A stretch of 64,000 bases of DNA. Origin: DATATJ01 sp963789075. Lineage in GTDB: Bacteria > Acidobacteriota > Vicinamibacteria > Vicinamibacterales > CAVVIG01. Numbering within the stretch: the stretch's first letter is position 1; the number at the start of each line of letters is the position of its first letter. A model generated the notes under the pieces. It had not been told where the DNA came from and searched no databases. It was given only the letters and a program-made list of their open reading frames with translations. The DNA lies in NCBI GenBank assembly GCA_963789075.1, contig CAWBJQ010000007.1:134003-198002 (forward strand), read 5' to 3'. A program made the position numbers and the translations under genes. Below, piece by piece: positions 7,172 through 15,899 of the stretch.

Positions 7172-8174
7172 GCGCTACAGCCTTCAATATCGCGACTGGT
7201 GATGCCGAGTCTTGGGACGCGCGTTGCGCGCAGACGATGCGGAACACGGCGACGGCGGGAACGGAGAGGATCACGCCGGCCAGTCCGCCCAGTTGACCGC
7301 CGACCATCAACGCGAACAGCACGGTGATCGGTTCCATCTGCAGCCGATCTCCCATCACGCGCGGAGAGTTCACGAAATTCTGGATGATCCGCCAGATCGC
7401 GATCAACACGGCCATCCAGATCCAGTGCGCGTGCGCGAGCCACCCCGACGCGAGCATCGTGGCCGCTGCAGCGATCCAGCCGATCACCGGCACGAACTCG
7501 AGCGCGCCGCCGATGACGCCAAGCGCAAGCGGATACGGAAAGCCCAGAACAGCCATCGACACACCATAAAAGATGGCCGAAAGACCGGCCAGAATCAACT
7601 GCGCCCGCGTGTACTCCGCGAGCACCTGGTCGAGCTGTTGAATGGTGCGTTTGGCGGCGGCGCGATCGCCACGGCGCGCGAAGAGATCGACCGCGCCGTC
7701 GAGGAGCGCCGTTCGATTCTCGAGGAAGAAGATCGCGACGATCGGCACCATCAGCAGCCAGCCGATATCTTCGGCCGCTGCGGGAGCCGCTCGACTCGCG
7801 CGGGCGACGGCGGCGGCGACGAAGTCCCCGTGGTCGGCGGCGCTCATCCGGTTGATGCGCGCGGCGAGGCCTGGCAGCGCGGCATCCACCCGCCGAATCT
7901 GATCGGCGATCCCGGGCGCGAAGGCGTACCCCGCGGCGACGACGAGCAGGGTGCCGATCACGTAGACGATGGCAATGGACGCGCCGCGGGCGTGCGACAC
8001 GCGAGGCAGGAGATGCTCGACGCCGGCGACGATCGGCTCGAGCAGGTACACCAGCAGCATCGCGAGGACGAACACGACGAGCGTGGCGCGCGCCACGAAC
8101 GCCGCGGCGACGATCGCGGCGAACACCGCGATCGTCGTCAGAACGTTGCCGGTGCGATCATCGAGCTTGACCAC
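7107..8174 (-). CDS. AI-2E family transporter
   Basis: Intact 355 aa. Typical AI-2E/PerM layout: N-terminal helix pair (LTTIAVFAAIVAAAFVARAT, VVFVLAMLLVYLLEPIV), a long extracellular helical stretch (DQIRRVDAALPGLAARINRM), then the conserved C-terminal membrane block with LGFPYPLALGVIGGALEFVP, VIGWIAAAATM, RIIQNFVNSPRVMGDRLQ and MEPITVLFALMVGGQLGGLA. Members export AI-2 (TqsA) or move ions, but the substrate of most is unknown. It sits between the protease remnant and the secreted unknown, within the minus-strand cluster. Confidence 0.9.
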   Translation of the reverse strand: MVKLDDRTGNVLTTIAVFAAIVAAAFVARATLVVFVLAMLLVYLLEPIVAGVEHLLPRVSHARGASIAIVYVIGTLLVVAAGYAFAPGIADQIRRVDAALPGLAARINRMSAADHGDFVAAAVARASRAAPAAAEDIGWLLMVPIVAIFFLENRTALLDGAVDLFARRGDRAAAKRTIQQLDQVLAEYTRAQLILAGLSAIFYGVSMAVLGFPYPLALGVIGGALEFVPVIGWIAAAATMLASGWLAHAHWIWMAVLIAIWRIIQNFVNSPRVMGDRLQMEPITVLFALMVGGQLGGLAGVILSVPAVAVFRIVCAQRASQDSASPVAILKAVAHGISHAPSPSTARGQPDFKRR

Positions 8175-8189
8175 GCACCACGACCTCTT

Positions 8190-8709
8190 TCAGCGGAGGA
8201 ACACCTCGGGCGCGTTCTTCGGTACGACAAACGGCCTCGCTCGGGTCGGATCGCTCGGAAACGATCCGAACACGGCGGGCCGCTCGCGAAAGTGCTCTTT
8301 CAACGCCTCAACGCGATGCGGATTGTCCGGGTGGTCCGACAGCAGCTGCGGCACCTGCGCGATGTCCGCTTTGTCGAAATCCTGAAACAGCCATACGAGT
8401 CCCCACGGATTGTCACCGGTGGCGGCGCAGATGTCCGCGCCGGTGAGATCGGCGGCCGATTCGACGTCGCGCGAGTAGCCCAGCGAATGCATCTTCCCGA
8501 TGAGCGCGATCGCCAGCATGTGCGCCGCCGACGGCCCGAGCAGAATCGCGGCCGCCCACGATTTCGCCCTTCGCCTTCAGCTCGTTGAACACCTCCTGCC
8601 CGATTTGCTGTTCGTCGTCGGGGGGTATGTCCGCCGCGCGAGGCGAGGGCGCGGCCGCGATCGTCGCGATCGCGGCCAGCCCCGCACCAATCATCCAATT
8701 GCGGATCAT
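8190..8709 (-). pseudogene. M48-family metalloprotease with catalytic segment deleted
   Basis: The N-terminus (signal peptide MIRNWMIGAGLAAIATIAAA, then PPDDEQQIGQEVFNELKAKG) and the C-terminal part (ILLGPSAAHMLAIALIGKMH, LGYSRDVESAADLTGADI, NPWGLVWLFQDF, LLSDHPDNPHRVEALKEHF) belong to one M48-type Zn protease. They are joined with a frame change near 8555, and about 90 residues that should lie between them, including HExxH, are absent from every frame. The remaining E in DVESAADL would be the third zinc ligand. As it stands the product cannot be catalytic. An assembly collapse is possible. Confidence 0.7.
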
Positions 8710-8720
8710 GGTGCGATCAC

Positions 8721-8960
8721 CTACTGCGATTTCTGGTTGCCGGCGATCTGATTGGCGATCACCGCGCGGGCGTGCGCCTGGTTCAGATCGCGCGAGACGT
8801 CCTGCACCCACTTGTCGTCGAGCACCACGACGAGCGCCGAGCTGTTCGGCGTCAGCGACGCCCGCATGTTCTCGACCTTCTCGCGCGGAATGCCGACCGC
8901 TTCGCCCGTCAGGTACCCGACCGCTCCGCCGGCGGCCGCGCCCGCCGCAACGCTCCTTCT
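8721..8960 (-). pseudogene. DUF1269-like C-terminal fragment
   Basis: The frame is open but has no start of its own; it reads AAGAAAGGAVGYLTGEAVGI, PREKVENMRASLTPNSSALV, VVLDDKWVQDVSRDLNQAHA. This matches the Gly-rich hairpin and final strand/helix of DUF1269 proteins. It begins right after the stop of the coiled-coil gene at 8962, so the 5' half is missing. Together with the N-terminal fragment at 5792-5872 it could be the two ends of a gene disrupted by rearrangement. Confidence 0.45.
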
Positions 8961-8961
8961 C

Positions 8962-9285
8962 TCACTTCTTGGTGGTTTTGAACTTGGCGCCAAGCTCCTC
9001 GACCGACGCCTTGAACTTCGCGACGTCCGCTTCGATGTCGCTCTTCGCGTGCGCAACGTGCGTATCGTGCGTCGCCTTCAGGTCCTGGAGTTTCCGATCG
9101 ATATTCTGCTTCGTTGTTTTCAAGTGGCTGATGGTCGCGGCCTCTGTCTCGGACCGCTTCTCCTTCGCCGCCGCCTCGAACTGCTGCAACTTCGTCTTCG
9201 CCTCTTCGACTTGCGCGTGAATCCTGTCTTCGAACGCCTTGAGCGTGGAACCGGTCTGCGTGTTCCCGTGCGTTGCGGTGGCCAT
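8962..9285 (-). CDS. Coiled-coil protein (107 aa), paralogue of 5469-5768
   Basis: Intact. Helical and charged throughout after a short polar lead (MATATHGNTQTGSTLKAFED); heptads are visible in EEAKTKLQQFEAAAKEKRSE and TTKQNIDRKLQDLKATHDTH. There are no membrane segments or cysteines. It follows the DUF1269 gene by 28 nt and an AAAGGGTTG-type site precedes the ATG. The C-terminal half resembles the 99-aa protein at 5469-5768, so they are likely paralogues. Function unknown. Confidence 0.8.
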   Translation of the reverse strand: MATATHGNTQTGSTLKAFEDRIHAQVEEAKTKLQQFEAAAKEKRSETEAATISHLKTTKQNIDRKLQDLKATHDTHVAHAKSDIEADVAKFKASVEELGAKFKTTKK

Positions 9286-9313
9286 GTGACAACCCTTTCG
9301 AAAGGTCCGAGAA

Positions 9314-9860
9314 TTACCGGGCGGCGTGCAGCGTCGCCTCGACGCGCGCGCGCTGCGTGTCGTTCAACGTCGTGCGGAGGATCGTGCCGCCGTAGCCTTG
9401 GAACGCGTCGGCGACCAGGTCGGGGCTGATCGTGCGCGCCAGCACGAACACTGCCGAATCGCCCGGCTGGATCATCGATCCGACGCGATCGACGAAGTCC
9501 TCGGAGATCCCGTAGTCTTCCTTCCACGATGTCGGCGTCGATGGCTCCAAAGGTCGCGCCGAGCGCGACGCCGCTCAACGAGCCCGCCGCGAGCGCGGCC
9601 GCCGCGCTGGCGCCGCCCGTAAACGGCGCCGCGAGCAGCGCGCCGATCATGCCGCCGAAGAGTCCGCCCCATGCGGCGCCCTCGCCCGTCGTCATCTGGT
9701 AACTCTGGTCGACGCGCAGCTTGCCCTTGTAGTCGCGGTAGACCGCGACGGCGTCGCTCAGGTCCACCATCCAGCTGCTGTTCATGTCCTGGAGCATGTT
9801 GAGCGCCTCCGACGCCCGGTACATGTCCTTCTTGAATCCGACGACGATCAGTTCGGCCAT
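9314..9860 (-). CDS. DUF1269 domain membrane protein, one frameshift
   Basis: About 182 aa. The N-terminal part (MAELIVVGFKKDMYRASEAL, DLSDAVAVYRDYKGKLRVDQ) and the membrane hairpin (GGLFGGMIGALLAAPFTGGA, ALAAGSLSGVALGATFGAI) are in one frame; near 9545 the frame changes to DYGISEDFVDRVGSMIQPGD, AVFVLARTISPDLVADAF and LNDTQRARVEATLHAAR. This is the full DUF1269 architecture. An AGAAGGAGA ribosome site precedes the ATG. It is the first gene of the minus-strand envelope/stress cluster. Function of the family is not established. Confidence 0.8.
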
Positions 9861-9945
9861 AGCTGTCTCCTTCTAGTCAGTTGCGGTGGGGTCACCTCGC
9901 CCGCGTGATGCTGGCGAGTAGTGCTTCGGTGTCTTCTGCGCGGCG

Positions 9946-10314
9946 ATGCACGGCGTGCTGATGAACACCAACGCGGCGAGGTGGCCAGGCGATTGGTTCG
10001 TGACATGTCCCTTGGTGGTGCAACGGCACGGCCAAGGCTGGCGCGTCGATGTGCGCCTGATTTCGTCGATTGACGCGCCCATCGTGCTAGAGCGATAGCA
10101 TTGTGCGAGCCGACTGACACCGCGCCGCAGGCCCGTCATTTTCACCACGACCGTCGCATGCCGATCGGCTACTCGCTCTGACGAATGCCGCCTGTACGGG
10201 ATGGCGCGAATGCATTCCGTGCTCGCTGGACGCGCCGGAATCGCGGCGGACGTCTTTCGCGACGTGGATGCCGCGTCGCTGTGGCTCGATGGATTCAGCG
10301 CCGAACCAGACTGA
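9946..10314 (+). pseudogene. Hypothetical protein interrupted by an in-frame TAG
   Basis: From the ATG at 9946 the frame reads 50 protein-like residues (NTNAARWPGDWFVTCPLVVQ, GWRVDVRLISSIDAPIVLER), a TAG at 10096-10098, then continues in the same frame with RPVIFTTTVACRSATRSDEC, RLYGMARMHSVLAGRAGIAA and DVFRDVDAASLWLDGF before a TGA. The last part resembles the C-terminus of STAS-like regulators (VFRDxDAAxxWL). A substitution error or true nonsense mutation is the simplest reading. It is followed 11 nt later by the YtxH-like stub in the same direction. Confidence 0.45.
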
Positions 10315-10325
10315 ACAGGAGAAGT

Positions 10326-10420
10326 ATGGAAGATCGATCGCGCGTATTGGCCGCCTTGGGCGTCGGGGCCATGGTCGGAGGATTGTGGGGCTGGCTGAAA
10401 ACGCGAGCCAGCCGAACGAT
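10326..10420 (+). pseudogene. YtxH-like protein, 5' remnant
   Basis: A good AGGAGAAGT site precedes MEDRSRVLAALGVGAMVGGL, a Gly-rich membrane helix typical of the start of YtxH-like proteins. After about 30 codons the sequence becomes antisense to the end of the sigma-54 activator gene and loses protein character. The 3' part of this gene is missing, so convergent genes have been brought together by a deletion. Confidence 0.4.
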
Positions 10421-11415
10421 CACACGCTCACCTCGTTGGAGATCGACGGACGCTCGATGCCGAGCTTCTTCATCCGGAGCTGCAGCGTGCTGCGGTTCAT
10501 GCCGAGCCGCACCGCCGCGCCGCGCGGCCCGGCCACCACCCAGCCTGTCTTCTTCAGCGTCCCCAGAATGTGCAGCCGCTCGGCTTCCTCGAGCGTTCCG
10601 CCGTCCACGCCGCTGTCGATCTCGGCGTCTGCGTCGAGGTCGTCGAGCGGCACTTGCAACTCGTCTCCGGTCGAACGAATCACTGCGCGCTCGATGAGGT
10701 TCTGGAGCTCGCGGATGTTCCCCGGCCACGAATACGCGACGAGCGCGTCCATCGCCGACGGCGATATCCATAGAGCCCCACGATTCATCCGGTGTGCCGC
10801 TTCACGGACGAAGTGCCGCACGAGCACCGGAATGTCCTCGGGGCGCTCGCGCAACGGCGGCACCTCGATCGGAAACACGTTCAGCCTGTAGTACAGGTCG
10901 GCACGGAACCGCTTCTCCGCCACCATACGCGGCAGGTCGACGTTGGTCGCCGCGATCAGTCGGACGTCGGCTCGGATCGTTCGCGAGCTGCCGAGCCGTT
11001 CGAACTCGCGCTCCTGCAGCACGCGCAGCAGCTTCGGCTGCAGCTCGAGGGGCATCTCGCCAATCTCATCGAGGAGGATCGCGCCGCGGTTCGCGAGCTC
11101 GAACCGTCCGATGCGCTGAGCCACGGCGCCGGTGAACGCGCCCTTTTCGTGGCCGAACAGCTCGCTCTCGAGCAGCGCCGCCGGAATCGCCGCGCAGTTG
11201 CATTTGAGGAAGGCCTGCGTGCGGCGTGCGCTCAGGCGATGGACGGCGCGGGCGACGAGCTCCTTGCCCGTGCCGGTCTCGCCGAAGATCAGGACCGTCG
11301 AGTCGGTCGGCGCCACCATGCGAATCTGGTCGAACACGTCGCGCATCGCCGCGCTCTGCCCGATGAAGCCCTCATCAATCATGTCGTCGGCGCGGATATC
11401 GGCCAGCGAGATCAT
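10420..11415 (-). CDS. Sigma-54-dependent Fis-family activator
   Basis: 331 aa from the ATG at 11415. It has a short N-terminus and no receiver or PAS domain, then the AAA+ domain with Walker A GETGTGKELVARAVH, GAFTGA loop (HEKGAFTGAVAQ), Walker B AILLDEIGEMP, sensor I AATNVDLPRM and RFRADLYYRLNVFPI, and a C-terminal Fis helix-turn-helix (GPRGAAVRLGMNRSTLQLRM). It contacts sigma-54 RNA polymerase and opens promoters using ATP. The reading frame is fused in this sequence to the upstream STAS-like gene by a frameshift; the natural start probably overlaps that gene's stop as ATGA. The partner STAS-like protein may supply its signal input. Confidence 0.85.
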   Translation of the reverse strand: MISLADIRADDMIDEGFIGQSAAMRDVFDQIRMVAPTDSTVLIFGETGTGKELVARAVHRLSARRTQAFLKCNCAAIPAALLESELFGHEKGAFTGAVAQRIGRFELANRGAILLDEIGEMPLELQPKLLRVLQEREFERLGSSRTIRADVRLIAATNVDLPRMVAEKRFRADLYYRLNVFPIEVPPLRERPEDIPVLVRHFVREAAHRMNRGALWISPSAMDALVAYSWPGNIRELQNLIERAVIRSTGDELQVPLDDLDADAEIDSGVDGGTLEEAERLHILGTLKKTGWVVAGPRGAAVRLGMNRSTLQLRMKKLGIERPSISNEVSV

Positions 11416-11676
11416 GGCTGTTCTCCTTCGCGCGCCATCCAGGCTCGGATGTACGGCGGACAATTCCGAATCACGATGCTGTCGCTTGACGCACGTGCAC
11501 AGGAAGCGAACAACGTCGCCGTCTACGAGAACGACGTCCTTGAGGTCCAGCACGCGAGTCCGGCCATCTTGTTCAGCGGCGAGCAGCGCGGACAACTCGC
11601 TGATGTTGTCGGCCTCGAGTCGACCGCTCACGGTGAACACGACATCGCCGTTTGCCGTGCGCTGAATTTTCAGCAT
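11412..11676 (-). CDS. STAS-like regulatory protein, one frameshift
   Basis: About 88 aa. MLKIQRTANGDVVFTVSGRL, ISELSALLAAEQDG and VLDLKDVVLVDGDVVRFL are the strands and helix of a STAS/anti-sigma-antagonist fold; after a shift near 11490 the frame continues IVIRNCPPYIRAWMAREGEQ and stops at 11412-11414, overlapping the activator's ATG. The NCPPYI motif is shared with the protein at 33029-33307. Because the activator lacks its own sensor domain, this protein may regulate it; that is inference. A sigma-54 promoter lies directly upstream at 11701-11716. Confidence 0.65.
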
Positions 11677-11700
11677 TCGATCCTCGCTGTATGGACGAGA

Positions 11701-11716
11701 GCAATCGCGAGGCCAG
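11701..11716 (-). promoter_or_regulatory. Sigma-54 promoter (-24/-12) of the STAS/activator operon
   Basis: On the minus strand CTGGCCTCGCGATTGC has GG and GC separated by exactly 10 nt, with TTGCT at the -12 end. The predicted start of transcription is near 11690, about 14 nt ahead of the ATG at 11676, which has a GAGG site. A perfect 30-bp palindrome is centred about 85 bp upstream of that start, the usual place for an activator site. Confidence 0.6.
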
Positions 11717-11760
11717 CACTAAACGCTGAATCTAAAGAGGTTGGGTGACTCGTTGACTGG

Positions 11761-11790
11761 CCGGTATTTCACCAATTGGTGAAATACCGG
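11761..11790. promoter_or_regulatory. Perfect 30-bp palindrome, likely activator-binding site
   Basis: Each half reads CCGGTATTTCACCAA. It lies between the end of the PAS activator gene and the sigma-54 promoter at 11701-11716. The 10-mer CCGGTATTTC occurs again at 15121-15130, upstream of the sigma-54 promoter of the DyP operon. Position and shared half-site favour an upstream activator sequence; a terminator for the PAS gene is the alternative, but no T-run follows. Confidence 0.6.
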
Positions 11791-11805
11791 ACAACGCCGG
11801 AGGGA

Positions 11806-14803
11806 TTACCGCTTCGCCGGTCGTCCGCGAAAGCGGTTCTTGTTGATCCCGAGCGCACGGATTTTCGATTCGAGCGTCGAGCGCGCAATGCCGAGCCGCG
11901 CCGCCGCGCCCGACGGCCCGAACACCCGGCCGCCGCTCGCGCGCAGGGCGTCTTCGATGATCGTCTTCTCGTGGCCGGCGAGCGTGCTGGACAACGCGAG
12001 CGGCTCTCGACGGCGGGCGCGGTCGACAGCCAGCTGTCGTCGACCGTGAATTCGTCGGTGTCGCAGACGATCACCGACCGCTCGATCACGTTCTGCAGCT
12101 CGCGCACGTTCCCGGGCCAGGGATACGACTGCAGGCGATCGAGCGTCCGCTTGTTGACGCGGCGGATCGTCTTGCCCGCCTTGCGTGCGTAGCGATCGAT
12201 GAAGTACTCGACGAGCAGCGGAATGTCGTCGTCGCGCTCGCGCAACGGCGGCATCTCGAGCGGAAACACGTTCAGGCGATAGAAGAGATCCTGGCGGAAC
12301 GTCCCGCTGGCCACGGCTGCGTTCAAATCACGATTCGTGGCCGCAATGACGCGAACGTCGACGTGGATCGGCTGTCTCCCCCCGACGCGCTCGAATTCGC
12401 GCTCCTGCAGCACCCGCAGCAACGCGACCTGAATGTCGGACGAGAGTTCGCCCACCTCGTCGAGGAAGATCGTTCCGCCGTCAGCCAACTCGAACCGACC
12501 AAGCTGTCGTTGAACGGCGCCGGTGAACGCCCCCTTCTCGTGACCGAACAGCTCCGAGGCAATCAAGTCGCGCGGAATGGCGGCGCAGTTCACGGCCACG
12601 AACGCTCGCGACGCACGGCGAGACCGCCTGTGAATCGCCCGCGCGACGAGCTCCTTTCCGGTACCGGTCTCGCCGGTGATCAGGACTGTCGAATCACTAC
12701 CAGCGACCTTGGAGACTCGTGACAGCAGGGCCTTCAGCGCGGATGAAGCTCCGACGATCTCTTCGAACATCGACGCCTTGTCGATTTCCTCTCGAAGAGC
12801 GACGTTTTCCTGTTCCAGTCTCTCTTCAGCGCTCTTGCGGTCTTCGATATCGGTACCGGCCACATACCATCGGATGATCTGTCCCTTGTCGTCGCGCACC
12901 GGATTGAAGCGAACCAGAAACCAGCGATAGCTTCCATCGGCGTTGCGTACGCGCGACTCCAACTCGAAGCCAGACCCGCTCGACGACCGCACGATCGGAA
13001 TGCGCGAGTCGCCGTTCCACGTCATCGGGATGAAGATCGTCACCAAACTTACGCCTCGCTGCCGCCACTCCTCGAGACTGACACCGAGGTAATCGAGCGC
13101 GGTGCGATTCGGCGTAGAGGCGCTCACGCATGGGCCCGAAAACCGCAACGAGTTGAGGCGCGAGATCCAGCATCTGCCGGAGCTCTGCCTCCTGTTCCTT
13201 CAGTCGCTGTTCGGCTTGCTTGCGCTCGTCGAGGTCCGTCAGCAGGACATACCATCGACGGATTGCGCCCTCCGCGTCCAGAAGTGGCCGCCCGCGCACG
13301 TGAAACCAGCGGTACATTCCGTCGGACCGGCGCAGACGGTACTCGACGTCGTACGGCTGCCCGTTTGCGATTGTGTTCGCCCAGACAGTCACCACGCGAT
13401 CGTGGTCATCTGGATGCACGGCGTCACTGGTCTGCCAGTTCTTCAATTCGTCGAAATGTCTTTCCGAAGTACTCGAGCGCCTGCCTGTTGACGAAGTCGA
13501 CGTCGCCTCCCGGCGTCAGGGTCGCCACCAGACCGGCGATACCGTCAACGACCAGGCGGAACTGCTCTTCGCTCTCACGCAGCGCTTCCTCGGCAAGCTT
13601 CTGTTCGGTGACGTCCGTGATCGCTCCCACGAACTCCTGTTGTTCGAATGCGTCCACCATTCGCCGCGCGAGCGCGTGAACGTGCTTGATCCTCCCGGCA
13701 GGCAGCAACAATCGATAGGTGTGCTCGAAGCGTGACGCCTCGGGGCCGGAGGCGGCGTCGATGACTCGCTGAAACTCCGCCCGGTCCTCGGGATGGACGC
13801 GCCGCACCACCGAATCGAGCGTCGGCTTGATCGCTTCGTCGTAACCGAAGATCCGAAACGTCTCAGCCGACCACATGACGTCGTCGCTGTCCGGCCTCCA
13901 GCCGAAGCTGCCGGTGCGGCTGAGTTTTTGGGCTTCCGCCAGGTAGCCCTCACGGCGTCGCAGTTCCTGCGTCATCTCCGAAAGGTCGAACTCGGCTTGC
14001 TTGAGTTTTTCAATATCGAGGTTGATCCCGACCCAATACAGGAGCGTTCCATCCTTCGCTCGTAGCGGTTCGACGCGACTCATGAACCACCGGTATACCC
14101 CTGCAGCGCTACGAGCTCGGAAATTGCCGCCGCCGGCGGAGCCCGTTCTCAGACAGGTCGACCAGATGTTCCGGCTGTCTTCGTGATCGTCCGGATGCAG
14201 AAGTGCGAGATGGGAGTCCCACGCGGCGCCGGTGTCGATACCGAAGCGGAGGGGATGGTCTGACGGGAGACCAAAGTAGTCGGCACATCGTTGATTCACG
14301 AAGGTCAGCGCGCCGGACGGAGCGGCGTACCAGGTGTACGCCGGAATGATATTGAGGGTGGCCTGCAACTGCGCTTCGAGCGTGACGTGCGCTGTTTCGT
14401 ACTTGCGAACTTCGTATTCCGCACGCTTGCGGTCGTCGATGTCCACGCTCGATCCGTACCACTTGACGATCTCGCCGCTCGCATTTCTCAGCGCCCGCTT
14501 CTGGTGCAACATCCAGCGGTATGCACCGTCCGCTCGCCTGACGCGCGATTCGAGCTCGAACGGCTCCCCGCTCGCGAGACACGCCCGCCACTTCGCGACC
14601 AGCGCGCTCACGTCGTCCGGGTGGACCGCCGCCGTCCATTTCCAGCCCTCGAGATCCTCCAATCGCAGTCCTACAAACTCGAGCCAGCGCTGGTTGAAGA
14701 AATCGATGGCCCCGTCGGGACGAGCGGTGTGGATCAGGGCGGGAACGGAATCGACGAGCTCCTGCAGGCTCGCGAGGTCTGGGCCGTGCTCGGCAATCTT
14801 CAT
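11806..14803 (-). CDS. Multi-PAS sigma-54 activator, several frameshifts
   Basis: About 1000 aa. At least four, probably five, PAS/PAC units come first (PALIHTARPDGAIDFFNQRW, AAVHPDDVSALVAKW, NIIPAYTWYAAPSGALTFVN, GIAGLVATLTPGGDVDFVNR, RTALDYLGVSLEEWRQRG), linked by ERKQAEQRL-type helices. The AAA+ domain follows (GETGTGKELVARAIH, EKGAFTGAVQ, TIFLDEVGELS), then a Fis-type HTH (GPSGAAARLGIARSTLESKI). Frame changes fall near 13430, 13130, 13030 and 12000. The ATG at 14803 has a GAGGG site. PAS domains suggest it senses a redox state, ligand or light cofactor. It is divergent from the DyP peroxidase operon, which has a sigma-54 promoter, so it is the obvious candidate regulator. Confidence 0.85.
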
Positions 14804-15226
14804 GGCGGACCCTCGTCGGACGGAGCCGTCAACCGGAAGATCGCCGATTCTACGCGACTGGCGTCCGATACTTCAATCCAGAACCGGAATGTTCACTATG
14901 GAACGGAGAGCCAAGTTCCTTGCGGTTGATTAACGCGTGATGGGCCGCCGCGTTTGCGCCGCCGCTGTTGGGTTCCGTTCGTTCAGGTCGGTGATCGCTC
15001 ACGACTCTGGCGGGGCGGGTCATGTCTGCCATTTGATCGCTAGACGCCGACTGTGACGTACCCGTTCTTCGATCTCGTTGGCATTGAGTTGCACGGATCT
15101 ACGGCCCGCTGACCGATCCTCCGGTATTTCGGACTCCAAACCCCATCGAACTCCAATCGACACCGGTAGACGGCAAGAAAGCCTTGGAAATCGCGACTCA
15201 GGCCGTGGGCACAGACGGTCGGTCAC
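14804..15226. other. Divergent intergenic region with possible activator half-site
   Basis: No gene is evident. At 15121-15130 it holds CCGGTATTTC, identical to 10 nt of each arm of the 30-bp palindrome at 11761-11790, about 125 bp upstream of the predicted DyP transcription start. At 15078-15093 is TTGGCATTGAGTTGCA, which would be a sigma-54 promoter but for a GG-GC spacing of 9 and not 10. Confidence 0.4.
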
Positions 15227-15242
15227 TTGGCATAGAGCTTGC
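15227..15242 (+). promoter_or_regulatory. Sigma-54 promoter (-24/-12) of the DyP operon
   Basis: TTGGCATAGAGCTTGC matches the consensus TTGGCACGN4TTGC with one mismatch in the -24 box and the required 10-nt GG-GC spacing. Predicted transcription start near 15254, about 80 nt before the ATG at 15334. A large sigma-54 activator gene is divergent from it, which supports function. Confidence 0.7.
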
Positions 15243-15333
15243 GGGTGCTCAAGATCAAGAGTTTCACACCGCGACGCGACGGTTCCGACCTGTCTGCATC
15301 AAGTGCTTGTGTAGCCCTGTCCAGGAGAGAACG

Positions 15334-15893
15334 ATGGCAGCCGACAACGACTGGAGCAAACCGAAGGCCCTGGCGATTCCGAAGGAGGGCTACTTTACCC
15401 GTCAAGCAGGGACGCTACGGCCCGACCTATCCGCGAACGCCCGCGTGTCATGGCTTCACGATCATCGCGAAGATCAAGCCGGGCACCGAGGCTGACATCC
15501 GCGCGTACGGCGACACGGATTGAGAAGACCATCGACGCGAGTCCGCATGCGCTCGCCCCGCTCCAGCTGCACTACCTCCGGTGGGTGCTGTTCGACATCG
15601 GGTCCGACAAGTACTTCATGTATCAAGGCATTTTCGATACGGATTTCGACAAGTACACGGAGGACGCGGTCGAGCTGTTCAAGGCGACGGGCGTCGACAC
15701 CATTTTCGAGAAGCTCGAAGGATTCCCGGCGGATTGGAAGACGAACGCGCCGGCCTTCATCAAGTTCGTTCGCGAACATCAGTGCCCCAGCTTCCTCGAA
15801 TACGGCGAATATCCCTACGTCACGGCGACCGAAATCAAGAAGGCGCTCGCGCTCAAGCAGGCGTTCTCGTCGATGCTCGACCAGATGCAGTAG
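15334..15893 (+). CDS. Hypothetical DyP-operon protein, two frameshifts
   Basis: About 186 aa, starting behind an AGGAG site. Frames change near 15400 and 15520. Recognisable stretches are MAADNDWSKPKALAIPKEGY, GRYGPTYPRTPACHGFTIIA, KIKPGTEADIRAYG, LQLHYLRWVLFDIGSDKYFM, YQGIFDTDFDKYTEDAVELF and FIKFVREHQCPSFLEYGEYP. I do not know the family. The strand-rich first part (HGFTIIAKIKPG, WVLFDIGS, MYQGIFDT) could be a ferredoxin-like fold, like each half of DyP itself. It ends 6 nt before the DyP start and is the first gene behind the sigma-54 promoter, so it likely serves the peroxidase. Confidence 0.6.
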
Positions 15894-15899
15894 GCATCG

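Noticed and set aside
7212..8588. Long plus-strand frame of 458 codons
   Set aside because: Antisense to the AI-2E transporter and protease genes; Arg/His-rich composition typical of shadow frames in high-GC DNA.
15078..15093. Second sigma-54 promoter upstream of DyP
   Set aside because: GG-GC spacing is 9 nt; the site at 15227 is correct. An indel cannot be excluded.
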